Assembly (NCBI GenBank): GCA_001792895.1
Contig: MARA01000032.1
Span: 434,001 to 498,000 of the forward strand
Source: Lentinus brumalis
Lineage: Eukaryota; Basidiomycota; Agaricomycetes; Polyporales; Polyporaceae
Direction of reading: 5' to 3'
Length of the DNA: 64,000 bases
Of the stretch, positions 12,777-22,654 are shown piece after piece. Every line of letters begins with the position of its first letter. Position 1 is the stretch's first letter. The position numbers were made by a program, and so were the translations under genes. The notes under the pieces were generated by a model. It was not told where the DNA came from. It searched no databases and saw only the letters and a list, made by a program, of their open reading frames with translations.

Positions 12777-12861
12777 TCTCTGTTAGTATATCGGTTAGTA
12801 CACGCGCCTGTCATATTCTACGTGTGCGCGCGAAAGCGGGGTTCGACTCCCCGACAGAGAG
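12777..12861 (+). tRNA. tRNA-Asp (GTC) with an 11-nt intron
   Basis: The acceptor stem TCTCTGT pairs with ACAGAGA (12854-12860), and G12861 is the discriminator. The D stem GTAT/GTAC, anticodon stem CGCGC/GCGCG and T stem CGGGG/CCCCG around loop TTCGACT are all intact. The anticodon loop reads C-T-GTC-A, interrupted after position 37 by 12814-12824 (TATTCTACGTG) in the canonical tRNA-intron position. A T run at 12880-12884 is a plausible Pol III terminator. The B box GGTTCGACTCC is canonical. Confidence 0.93.
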
Positions 12862-13884
12862 CGACGAGATCTGTCATACTTTTTGTTCGGTTTACTTATT
12901 CCGATACCAGTACTTGCTGCTATGAGTCGTCCTGCTACTTAGGGCAGGTAGTCGCGGAGCGTCAATCTCGATTTTCGACATCGTCACAGAGTGAAGGTCT
13001 TGGAGTCCACAGAACATATGTATATAAGAGGCCTGGTCAGCTTCGAGCAACTTATCCCCCTTTCCCCTCCTCCTTGGTATTACGCCAAGCTTCGTCCTCC
13101 CCCTCTCCCCCTCCTACCCGCTACTCGCCCGCATCGCAGCCCTATCTTAGCGAGCACATCGTTCTGCGCGTATGTCTCCTCACTCCTCCTCGTGCATACC
13201 TGCGTCAACAACCGCGCCCGCCGCCACAGACGCGACGCATATAGTCACGTGATCGCGACTGCTCGTGGGAGAGGCAAGGGAATTGGTCGCACAGGTGACT
13301 TCCTGGTGGAGATTCGCAGTCCCTCGGGCGCCAACCCCTGGTCCCGCACGGGCGTCTTGCCTAATCGGGACTCCGGCCTCCAAAACACCCGCTTGGCGTG
13401 CCCCTCGCCCCTCTCTGCTCTCCCTGGCCCCCGGAGTGCGCGATCGAATAAAGGACGGATTTGAGGGGTTATCCGCGTCGTCGGACATCTCAATCCGGGT
13501 GGGTTTGGGTCGGAGCTCGAGTCGGCGGCGTGCCGGGAGACTTGTTGGACGGCAGGGGACTTATCTGGAGGGAAATCAAGACTGGACAGGACTGTGTAAA
13601 CTGCGACGTCAATTAGAGGTCCCTGCCCGGGACGGTACAAGATGCACCAGTAGTGGGCTGTACAAGTACGCGACTATAAGTACACTGCAAACATAAGCTA
13701 TCATAAGGACATGACAGGGAACAGTACGGGCAATGCAAGGCCGCTGGATGCGTGGCAGCAGCGTCCATGTACAGTAATTGTCGTCAAGAAATGAGTGTAG
13801 GGGTATGGGGTACTATATACAAGGGAACGCTTGCGGTGCATGGCGTCACTGCAAGACTAGTCGAGCTCTGCCTGCAGGTCGAGC
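12862..13884. other. Intergenic region with a TATA-like site
   Basis: About 1 kb between the tRNA and the 3' end of the unknown minus-strand gene. TATATAAG at 13021-13028 is followed by a pyrimidine-rich tract of the kind seen in fungal leaders. However, no following open frame (13060-13700, either strand) has recognisable protein features. It may be a promoter for an unrecognised transcript or a relic. Confidence 0.4.
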
Positions 13885-15125
13885 TCAGGACGCAGATTGC
13901 AGATCTGAGTCATCCTCGGGCTGCGGGGGATCGTCGAACCGTGACTGTGGGGAGGCCGCGCGAGCAATGCGTGCAATCTGCCATCGCTGCGCGAGGTCCT
14001 CGTGCTCACGGAGGAGCTTCCGCCACTTTGAACCAATGATCGGCTCTTTGGTGCAGACCATAACATTCGAGCCCCTCCTGTAGTGAAAGTACCCACGGGC
14101 ATCAGGGTGGGTGAGGTCTCCGTTGAAAAACCAGAGCGCATCGGCGGCGTCCTTCCCGCCGTCTGTCTGGCGTCCTCGCTTTAGGATGTTGAGGATCTTC
14201 TGGAATCTGAGCCGGTTGCCCTCTTGATCACTGTACTTCGCCCAGAAGAGGTCTTCGGTTTCGTAGCGTTCACGTTCTGAGACTACGAACTGGCACGATG
14301 ATCAGCATGTGGGACACTTATCACGTACTGACTAGTACGCACCTTCCAGTTACCCCACTTCACACGGACCTTCTCCCATGCGAACTCCTTGGCCCCGAGG
14401 CGCTTCTTGTAGAACCAGCCCCAATGCTTGATGGGTATGCCGTGGCCATTGATGGTAAGGAGATCCGAGTTATGCCACTCACGGAAGAGCCGCGGCATGT
14501 CCTTGGAGAAATCCACCTTCGGCGGATCTGGCACCTGGTTCTTGGCAAATGCGAGCTCCTTGCCGTCGAGGTCGAAGATCAGTAGGTCCTCAGGCGGTAT
14601 GGCCTCCCGCGGGACAGCGACATGACTCAGATGGGTAAGTGAGAGGAGAGCGGTGGAGCTAGAAGCAGTGCGAGGGACAGGTGCGTGATTTGAAGGGACC
14701 GTTCCCGTAGAAGGTACCGATACGGCTGGGAGACGAGAGTTGATGCTGCTGTAGGTGGTGGCATCGCTGGTGAGCGCGTGATACCCCGGGCCTGAGGTGC
14801 CGAGTTGTCCAGCTAGGACGGCAGCGTGAAGGTCGGCAATCTGGGACCGGATGGCGCCACATTGGCCATCTATGGCTCGGATATGCCGCTCAAGTTGTCG
14901 GACATCCTGGCAATCAGACAGATAACATATGTAAGTACCGCGCGTGTTAACATTGAAGATGCCCGACATCTTGATGCATACCTTTCTCTTGTACTCATGG
15001 TCTACTACGCTACTCGCTGTGCCTGCACTTGGGGCTCCGTGTATCTCTTGACTTGGGGCTCCGCTTGTGCTTGCCTCGACTTCAGAGATCTGACTTGAAG
15101 GCAAGGGTGCGTCGCGCGCGCGCAT
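13885..15125 (-). CDS. Unknown coiled-coil protein next to the tyrosine recombinase
   Basis: Not recognised. Three exons on the minus strand (15125-14982, 14906-14343, 14289-13885) join in phase to 370 residues. Residues about 1-48 are Ser/Ala-rich. A helix follows (DVRQLERHIRAIDGQCGAI), then a Ser/Thr-rich linker. The carboxyl half is compact and rich in Trp, Arg and Lys, with WGWFYKKRLGAKEF, VRVKWGNWK, LWFFNGDLTHPD and GSKWRKLLREHEDL. It reads like a folded, basic, possibly DNA-binding domain, but that is inference. A spliced upstream exon near 15212-15246 (MPPRKSSRTIYG) is possible but did not fit phase, so 15125 is used as start. It is transcribed away from the recombinase gene, with about 770 bases between their starts. 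Confidence 0.65.
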
Positions 15126-15895
15126 GACCGCAGCCGCCTAGTATGAGTGTGAGAACTCAGTCGCTGACATTTCTTGGCTAACGTTTCTGGACGGGTACGG
15201 CAGGCACTCACCCATATATCGTTCGAGAGCTCTTTCTGGGGGGCATCTGAACGATTGGCCTGGTCTGCGAGCCTGTCTTCTTGGACTGAAAGGTGAGTTC
15301 AGCCTCGCGAGCGCCGAAGACGTCAATCGTGCGCTGCGCGGTATAGTCCTTTTTGGCAGTCTTCTCAGATATGCTACCACGCTGTGACCCTCGCGCTGGC
15401 AGCAGTAAGCTTTTGAGTAACGAATGCTGGTTAGAGTCACATTCACAAGAATTCTGGCAGGCATACGCACCTGCTCCATCGAGCCGGATCCTCAGAAAAC
15501 TCCCGCAAGCGTTCGATCTGTTCAGCTTGCCTGCCCCCCTTCACAAGACCATACGACCCAAGGTAATCTCTCAGTGTTGCAACTTTTGGCGGCGGATTAC
15601 TAGCCTCGACTGGTAAGCCCCTGATTGACGAGAGCTAACGGCGTTGACTCACATCTTCAGCTCAAAAGTCTCGAAACGGCGGTCATCTCGGTTGATGTTT
15701 TGCCCAGGACATGGCAAGGTGAGTACGTCGCGGCGCGAGCTCACTTCATTAATAGAGGTCATAGTGTATAAGGTGAAGCTGAATACTACTCCTGAGTGTG
15801 TTCGCGGCATTATAATTCCCTCGCCTACGCTCTCCGATCACTCGACCAATTTAGAATTCTCCCGCTTAGTACATGGCTGCGCTCCCACCATCACT
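15126..15895. promoter_or_regulatory. Divergent intergenic region between the unknown gene and the recombinase
   Basis: 770 bases between two divergently oriented starts. It must hold promoters for both, or a small 5' exon of either. A candidate minus-strand exon is flanked by ttctttcag-like and gtgagtg signals at about 15212-15285. No repeat shared with the iterons at 17983 was seen here. Confidence 0.4.
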
Positions 15896-17645
15896 ATGCC
15901 TCAGACCTCCCACCGTCCGCTCACTATGAACAGACTCAAGGGCATCACCAAGTCCCGGGAGGCAGTAGGATGGGCTGAGATCGAGGATGATGTTGAGGCG
16001 GAGAAGGAGTCAATGGAAGCCGCTGATGACATCGACGAAGAGCTCACTACGAACCCGGAGTACCTGCGTCCTGCGCCCTTGACTCCTCAGAAGAGAATGA
16101 AGACTGCTGACATGAGCGCCCTGGAGAAGACGATTGAGAAAGCATCAGAACATGTCATCGTTCCAAGTACTGCAAACGAGTACCGCAAGTAAGTTCAATT
16201 CAGTTCAGTTTCCCCGGGAGTTTGGCTGACTTCTCACGCAGTTTGTGGAAGACGTTCACGGAGTTCTGTGTGGAATACGGGTTCATCGACGATACCCAGA
16301 CGGGAGATGACTTCTGGAGGACGCTCCCATCTCAGACCCCTGTATGGGTCACCGCATGGATCATGTCAAAGTACGTCCTACTACTTCGTACATAATGGTG
16401 TCTACTGACGTCGGTTTTGGCGTATAGAGCAGATGATATTGATCTTGTCACGGGGGAACTGAAAGATCTCAGTATCGAGCGTGTTTCCTATGCGCGTGCC
16501 CAGAAGATGAGGGCCGCCGTCAGCCACAAGTTCGGGCGGGGGTTCAAGATCGGTACACAGATGTGGTGCGAGAATCCCATGCTCAAGGGAACATATTACG
16601 GCAACCCATCTCTGTCTGTCGTTGTTTCGGAGTACATGATTAGTTTGCGGCGGCGGAAGGTGCGCACTGCTGCAGTTCGGTCGCTCTTACATGTCCATTG
16701 CTTAGTACTTACCTGATTTCATCAGGTTCGCAGCGGCTCAGAGGTCGTCACGAGCGCACGAGCCATAGATCATCTCACCATGAAGGAGCTTTGGGAGTTC
16801 AACCAGAACTACCCAAAGACGACGGAGTCACGGCCGCTGAAGCGCAAAGGGGATCACTCAACAGAGTGGGGTGGCTATAAGACACGCGTCATGATGACAG
16901 CGCAATACGCAACATCCATGAAGTGCATGCTGCGCTTCGAGGAGACGCTGCGTATCATGTGGACAGATATCGACTTCTGTACTGTGAATGGCCATGCTTG
17001 CGTCCGGCTGAAGCTCCCATTCCGCAAGACACATCAATTAGGCGGTGAGCTATTTCAGCCTCAGACTTCAGTCCTCCTCGACTGACCTTTGCACAGAGAT
17101 CTATCCCTTCTTGATATACCAAGACCTCGACCGTCCCTGGATGTGTCCGGTCACCGCCCTTGCTGAATGGTGGCTACTCTGTGGCAAGATGGGCATCAAG
17201 CGCGAGGGATTCGTGTTCCGGTCCCGCCGTCATGGTAGTGATGAGGTCAGCGCTCTCGCAAACGCACGCATGGTACGTACCTCAGTTCCGGGGTGTTCCT
17301 TGGGTGTTCCTTCTACTTACTCATTATGTCTGCTAGTCGACGAAGTCGTTCCTCCAGTGCTTCCGGAACAATCTCATTGACATTGGCATAGACCCGCGCT
17401 CATATGGAACCCACTCATTCCGCCGCGGTGGATGCCAGTTCCTTCACACGGAGCTGCGGTGGGACTTCCGCAAGATCTGCGATTGGGGTGGTTGGGCGGA
17501 GGACTTTGATCATCCCACAACGATCTTCAAGTACCTTCTATCGTGGGTGGACAAACCCTCTGGACGGCGAGAGGACTACCTTAACCCAGATCGCGAGGAG
17601 CAGGAGCCATGCTCCAGGTGCGGCCGTACTTGTCCTTGTCATTGA
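15896..17645 (+). CDS. Tyrosine recombinase (Crypton-like / DNA breaking-rejoining enzyme)
   Basis: Predicted site-specific recombinase that cleaves DNA through a 3'-phosphotyrosine. Six exons join in phase to about 484 residues, ending at 17645. An acidic amino segment (AEIEDDVEAEKESMEAADD) is followed by a core-binding-like helical region (LWKTFTEFCVEYGF to VSEYMISLRRRK). The catalytic domain follows. The first Arg is in MLRFEETLRIMWTDI, a Lys in LKLPFRKTHQ, His-x-x-Arg in THSFRRGG, the His/Trp position in CDWGGW, and the nucleophile Tyr in TIFKYL. All catalytic positions are therefore present and the frame is open. The HSFRRGG plus WGGWAE pattern matches fungal Crypton-type recombinases. 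The carboxyl end is Cys-rich (CSRCGRTCPCH), possibly zinc-binding. It converges with the GEN1-like gene across an iteron array. Confidence 0.85.
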
Positions 17646-17982
17646 TGGGTTGGTTGTACGTACATGCGGCTCCGGGTGGCTCGTGCGCGCATCCACGAGC
17701 ATGAGAAGGCTTGCCAGTGCACTACTTAATCACATTGTTATGATACATTTACTTATGGCATCAGTAATATCTACTTATCCGCCATTAGGCGCTGGACCGA
17801 ACATCTTATGGTGAGGCCTCTGCAGGGTGGGGCATTGATTGCTAAGATTAACCGACTTCACCACACGGTAGGGTAGGGAATAAGCTACTGCTCAAGGGTA
17901 AAACTCTACAACTCTTTTGAGATTTGGAGACATGGGAAAGGGACGAACATGCTAGTGAGTTACTTATCCCGGGGACTTATGT

Positions 17983-18140
17983 GGTAAGTACGAGTACTTA
18001 CCCTAAGTAAGTACAAATACTTACCCGAGGTAAGTACAAATACTTACCCGAGGTAAGTACAAATACTTACCCGAGGTAAGTACAAATACTTACCCGAGGT
18101 AAGTTCAAATACTTACTCAAAGTAAGCACAAATACTTACA
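17983..18140. repeat. Seven 23-bp palindromic iterons between recombinase and nuclease genes
   Basis: Seven units start at exact 23-bp steps (17983, 18006, 18029, 18052, 18075, 18098, 18121). The core is a 20-bp palindrome, GGTAAGTACAAATACTTACC, with 8-base arms around CAAA. Units 3-5 are identical; the outer units have one to four changes. Loss of symmetry is greatest in the last unit. The array lies in the 686-base gap between the stops at 17645 and 18332. The flanking 337 bases (17646-17982) show no gene. The layout resembles binding sites of a dimeric protein, but no function is shown. Confidence 0.95.
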
Positions 18141-18172
18141 TCGTCTGACTTACCGCTGCTCTACCCATATAT

Positions 18173-18201
18173 GGCAAGTTACCGCCCAGCGGTAAATTGC
18201 C
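18173..18201. repeat. 29-base imperfect palindrome beside the iterons
   Basis: GGCAAGTTACCGC, then CCA, then GCGGTAAATTGCC: arms of 13 bases with one mismatch around a 3-base centre. It is 32 bases beyond the last iteron and 130 bases from the GEN1-like stop. It could be a recombination core, a binding site, or a hairpin in the 3' region of the nuclease transcript. Confidence 0.85.
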
Positions 18202-18331
18202 TGATTTTGCGCTTGAAGTCCCACCTCTCATATGTGCGATCGAACATTTATATATATTGCCATACTTGCCATACGGACCGTGTACTACAGAACTACAAGA
18301 TAGGAACGTTGCATTGCCTGGTGCCATACGA

Positions 18332-21134
18332 CTAATCCAGAGTGAGATCAATGATATCCTGTTCGTCAATGATCTGCAGCTTCTGAGCCCGACGCGGGCG
18401 AGGGCGCAGCATGGGAGACGGAATTGTGAGATCGATCACATCCTCGAGAGTTTGGGGGATCTCCAGCACTGAGCGCGATGACGGCTGTGTCACACCAGCA
18501 TGTGGTAACGATCGAGACGAGGTGGCCAAAGATGCGAGGATGTGCGAGGACGAAGTCGAGGAGGAGGATGACAACATGGTGGTGCGCGTAGACTCGGATG
18601 AGGACGATGTCGCAATGAGCGAAGCTGGAGAAACAGTACCCTCAGATGGCGATACAGATGGAGGAGTAAGCGAGAAGTATGAGTAGAGGGAAGTGAGACG
18701 GCCCAATGGGGACATGTCGTAGCGTGAAGCCAGTGTGGAGCCCCCTGTGTGCGAAGCCAGCGTGGATCTGGCGCTATGTGAGGATGAGGACGCAGTGGTG
18801 TGCGACGACGAGGGCACAGAGACACGCGACAGCGGGTGCGGAGAGATGTGCAATGATGGTGGGTGTGCAGAGACGCGCGACGATGGCGGGTGCGCAGAGA
18901 CGCGCGACGATGGCGGGTGCGCAGAGACGCGCGACGATGGCGGGTGCGCAGAGACGTGCGACAGCGGCGCAGAAACGCGCGACGATGGCGGCGGGGGCAC
19001 AGAAACGCGCGACGATGGTGCAGAGACGCGCGACGATGGCGGGTGCACAGAGATGTGCGACGATGGCGGGTGCGCAGAGACGCGCGACGATGGCGGGTGC
19101 GCAGAGACGTGCGACGGCGGCGCAGAAACGCGCGACGATGGCGGCGGGGGCACAGAAACGCGCGACGATGGCGGGTGCGCAGAGATGTGCGACGACAGCG
19201 AGGGCACAGAAATGTGGTTGTCTGCGTGCTGCATATCAGCACTGCCTTGAGATCGTCGTGGCTTCTTGGGAGTTGTACCCTTCTTCTTTCGCGGCCGCGA
19301 CAACGGAAGATGCGAAGCAGCATTCTGAATACAAAGAGTGAGTGTGGATCAGCATCATAGATATAAGACAAGAATAATTCGACGTACCACACCACCACGC
19401 ATGTCGCGTTGACCGTGACCGTACTGGTAGCCTTCTGTCTTGTACGCTGGCGTTAGCAGCCAAGGACGAGCCCGTTCCAGAACCACTGCTGGAACTCGAA
19501 TCGACAGCGTCTTCTTGCTCTGCTGAAGGGCTTCCTCCTCAGAAATGTCCGCAGTCGATGAGTAAGGCCTGATCCCATGTAGAGCCGTCGTGGCTGCATC
19601 TCCGAGGCCGGTATCTTTCACCTCCACATGGCACATCATGTACCCAGACGCTGATAACTTCCCTACAGATTCGAACGATATGCCCAGGAGTGAACGCGCG
19701 CAATCAACCTATGCAATGACAGTGAGCGACATTATGAATGTGAGGTATGCAGACTAACCTTTGACGCAACGCCCTCACGGCTGAGGCCCTCACTCAGAAG
19801 CGTACGCATAAGCTCACAACTCCAGAGGGCAGTGCGAAACGTCTTGCGAATTTCAGCTGAGCTGCCCCAGCCGAAATGGCGCTCACAGGCGGCACCGAGC
19901 TGTTCGAAATTGATAGGTCGCGGCTGGAGGACGGCATCATACGAGGTGTTGGCGAGGAGGACTGGGGAAGCAAGAAGCTTGGCAGCTTCAAGGTTAGGGA
20001 ACGAGGCAGGTATACTGGCGGCGAGTCGTGGGTGCTTGCGACCGATATAGCCGCGTGGGTCATCGCATAGTCGAGACCGGACCTGGTCACGCCAACCCTT
20101 GAGGTAATGACGAAGCTGTTGTTCATCGTACCGGTATGTGTCGAGGGCTCGCCGAAGAGTACGGCCGAAGCCATAACGAGCCAGACCTTCCGCAACTTTG
20201 GCGCCACAGTTGCGAAGTCCAACCTATATAAGCTGGGATCAGACATGTTCGTCGAGACATCAGCAGAACGAGGCTGCTTACCTCGTCGTAGTCGCACCCT
20301 ACCAGCAGCGCGAAGAGGAACAGATCGTCAGTCGATAATCCAGTCTTGTCCAGAATACTAGTCCTGCGATGGACTGTGACTTTGTCGGAGCCAGCCCGCT
20401 TGAAGCTAGGACTATAGATAATGTAAGTAGACAGCCTAAGATGCCCGATGATGACATACTTGCGAATTACGACAGTGGCTCCAAAGACGAGCGTATCACT
20501 GTCGTCGGTCATCACAGCGTCGATGAGACCGAGCGAGCTCATCCTAGCCAGCTCAGCCTCTGCTTCACCAGCAGCCTGAGCGAGGGACGGGGTAAGTACA
20601 GGTTGCTCTAGCAATGGACGGTTGCGCACCTCAAGCCATCCAAAACCAAATGCTTCCACCATGCATCGAAACCCATCAGTCAACCATACAGCTCGTGGTT
20701 TGACCTGGGTACCCCTCTTGTAGGCAGGACGTTGGGCACCGTCGGCAACGAACACAGCGTGTATGGGTCTTTCAGCAAGCATAGCAAGGCGGGAGAAGAG
20801 GTGGCGCAGTTGACAGTTTTCGCCGCTCTGTGGATTACCAGAGGAGAACGAATTGAGCAGCGTGTGGATCCATATACTATGAATTTGTGGTGACGGTAAG
20901 ACAAGGGGGTGTACGAATAACTGAAAAGCACATACCTCGCGTCGATACCAACATGATACAGTCTCTCTGACCGGACACCCTCAAATCCCTCTCGTACCGC
21001 AAGCGTGCGCAGCGACCATGTTTCCGACGCGTCTTCAACAAGCTGGAAAGGACGACAATGTTAGTGAATCAGTTCCATAGTGGTTGACACGTCACACTAT
21101 ACAGACGTACCTTCCAGAGGCCCGCTATTCCCAT
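18332..21134 (-). CDS. GEN1/Yen1-like XPG-family structure-specific nuclease with C-terminal SUMO-interaction motifs
   Basis: Predicted metal-dependent nuclease acting on branched DNA such as flaps or Holliday junctions. The spliced product is roughly 780-830 residues and begins MGIAGLWKLVEDA, the N-terminal form of GEN1 rather than FEN1. Catalytic elements in order are GIDASIWIH, FVADGAQRPAYKRG, GEAEAELARM, TDDSDTLVFGA and VGCDYDEVGLRNCGAKVAEG (helix-hairpin region). The basic tail PRPRKKKGTTPKKP-type segment precedes about 15 copies of a nine-residue PPSSRVSAH-like repeat. The protein ends with two canonical SUMO-interaction cores, VIDLT and IIDLT, the second four residues from the end. All introns are short. 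It could be the host GEN1 or a member of the multi-copy PIN-like nucleases of Agaricomycetes; linkage to the recombinase favours the latter but does not prove it. Confidence 0.85.
18836..19230. repeat. 27-bp coding minisatellite in the GEN1-like gene
   Basis: A GC-rich unit of 27 bases encodes PPSSRVSAH on the minus strand, repeated with substitutions and small in-frame deletions (HISVH, RVSVP, SHVSAH variants). Two longer blocks repeat in nearly the same order, suggesting a later duplication of several units. Because the unit contains no stop in several frames, large spurious open frames appear on both strands here. Confidence 0.85.
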
Positions 21135-22654
21135 GGTGAGTGCGGTAGTGAAGCGAGGAGCTGAAGATGGTTGGCTGCTGTTCACGACTAGAAGTCGACC
21201 GTTATAACAGTAAAGGGCAAGATAGGAGCAGGTGTCGGAGGGACGGGAGCAGGCGGAAGGCAGACGACATGGCGGCTAGAGTGTGTGGTGGGATCCGAGG
21301 GACTGAAAATCCGAGGGACTAGGAATTTGGGCTGGTGCGAGAGCTGCGACGACGAGATGGCGGGAGGTCCTGCGAGATCAAAGCGCCTCGCAGCGAGCTG
21401 CGAGCTCCCGGATTTGCAGTTCTCGTGCGAAAATTGCAGTCCGTTGGTGCACGTGCATAGTCAACGCGCTCTGCCAGTCCCGGTACTGCCAGCGCTCCCA
21501 GTGGCCGGTCGCGTCGCCCGCGACGTGTTACGTGTCATCCACTTGCCACCTTCAGCGGTGTGAATACCTCTCGTTCGACTTGATCTAGCTATCTACCGCC
21601 GCGTCGATACACTCCGGGATTGCCTCAGCCAAACTCGAACCCTCCGGTGGGCAGTGATCTCTACGGTAAGCATACTTCCCTTGTTTTGGCAGGTACCATG
21701 GCTCCGTCAAGTTGCCGTCTACGCGTCAATGTGCCAGAGGAACAGCGCTGGGTCATGCTTGAACTAAGTACATACTTAGCTATAGACTATGTCTTCGGGC
21801 ATCATCCAGCGCTCCCTTCAGGAATTCACGAGACATACATACCCAGTCGCGCGACCCCGACAATGTCCGCTGGCAGTCTGCTCTCCATCCCCTGTTCTGT
21901 CAGCGCTACCCTTCCGTCTGTTGTTTGGGGTCCTCCGCCGGCGCACGGCCGCTTTGCTTGGCATCGGCTGGGGACCAGAAAGGCGCTTAGGTCAGCTACC
22001 CGAGAGACTGAGAATCAACCGCCCCGCAGCTCTACTTCTGCATTCACTCCGTCCTCGTCATCGGTCGGTCTCGCGCCAGTGCTGCAGCCTGCAGCACAGC
22101 CTGTCATGCGTCCGCACTCGCTCCTCGACGTCTCGCTCAGCTTCCGAACCACTTTCCGAATATCTGTCTGAATTCCGATTCTCTTGCGACGACATCATAT
22201 GCAGCTGCAAGGACGCCCGCTGCCCAGCACACATCGGGCCACTCCTCGCGCAAGGCTTTCGGGGCGCAGCAGCCGGAGACGTCAGATCTGCAGACGGACA
22301 TCCGCCGAAAGGGGCTACTGGCGTATGCTTCCGTCCCGCTTCCCGTCAGGTGATTGTCTTCCCTGGAGCGTGCAGCTTGAGGGGTTCCGTCCCTTTCCCT
22401 CGCCTCCTCCTCAACAAGCCCCGTGCGCCCCCCGCTCTCACCGTTCGGTGCAAATCGGGCATCAATTCCCTCCCGCACCCTTAATACGCGCGGTGTTGTC
22501 TCAGTCGACGACCCCCACCTTTCGCCCGACGCTCGTACGACCGCGACGTCGAACGCGCCATAGAACGCACCGTACGACTACCCCCCTGACGCTGGTTAGC
22601 CTAGAAGATACCGTTTGCCTCTAGACGCACGTTACCCCAGGTATACCATCCACG
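21135..22654. other. Intergenic region between GEN1-like and carrier genes
   Basis: 1.5 kb between divergently transcribed genes. A 12-base direct repeat (ATCCGAGGGACT) occurs twice near 21292 and 21310. A palindrome built from the iteron half-site is at 21764 and is listed separately. Open frames across 21600-22600 are Ser/Pro/Arg-rich and lack splice consistency, so no gene is called. Confidence 0.45.
21764..21779. repeat. Palindrome sharing the iteron half-site
   Basis: CTAAGTACATACTTAG is a perfect palindrome whose TAAGTA/TACTTA arms are those of the iterons at 17983-18140, with a 2-base instead of 4-base centre. It lies 630 bases upstream of the nuclease start, outside the three-gene block. 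It may be chance or an outer site of the same system. Confidence 0.5.

Noticed and set aside
17983..18140. CRISPR-like array
   Set aside because: The units are contiguous 23-bp palindromes with no unique spacers, and the organism is a eukaryote.
18490..19398. Long open frames on both strands over the minisatellite (Arg/Cys/Asp-rich)
   Set aside because: They are by-products of the 27-bp repeat, which lacks stops in several frames. Only the frame continuing the nuclease is part of a spliced gene.
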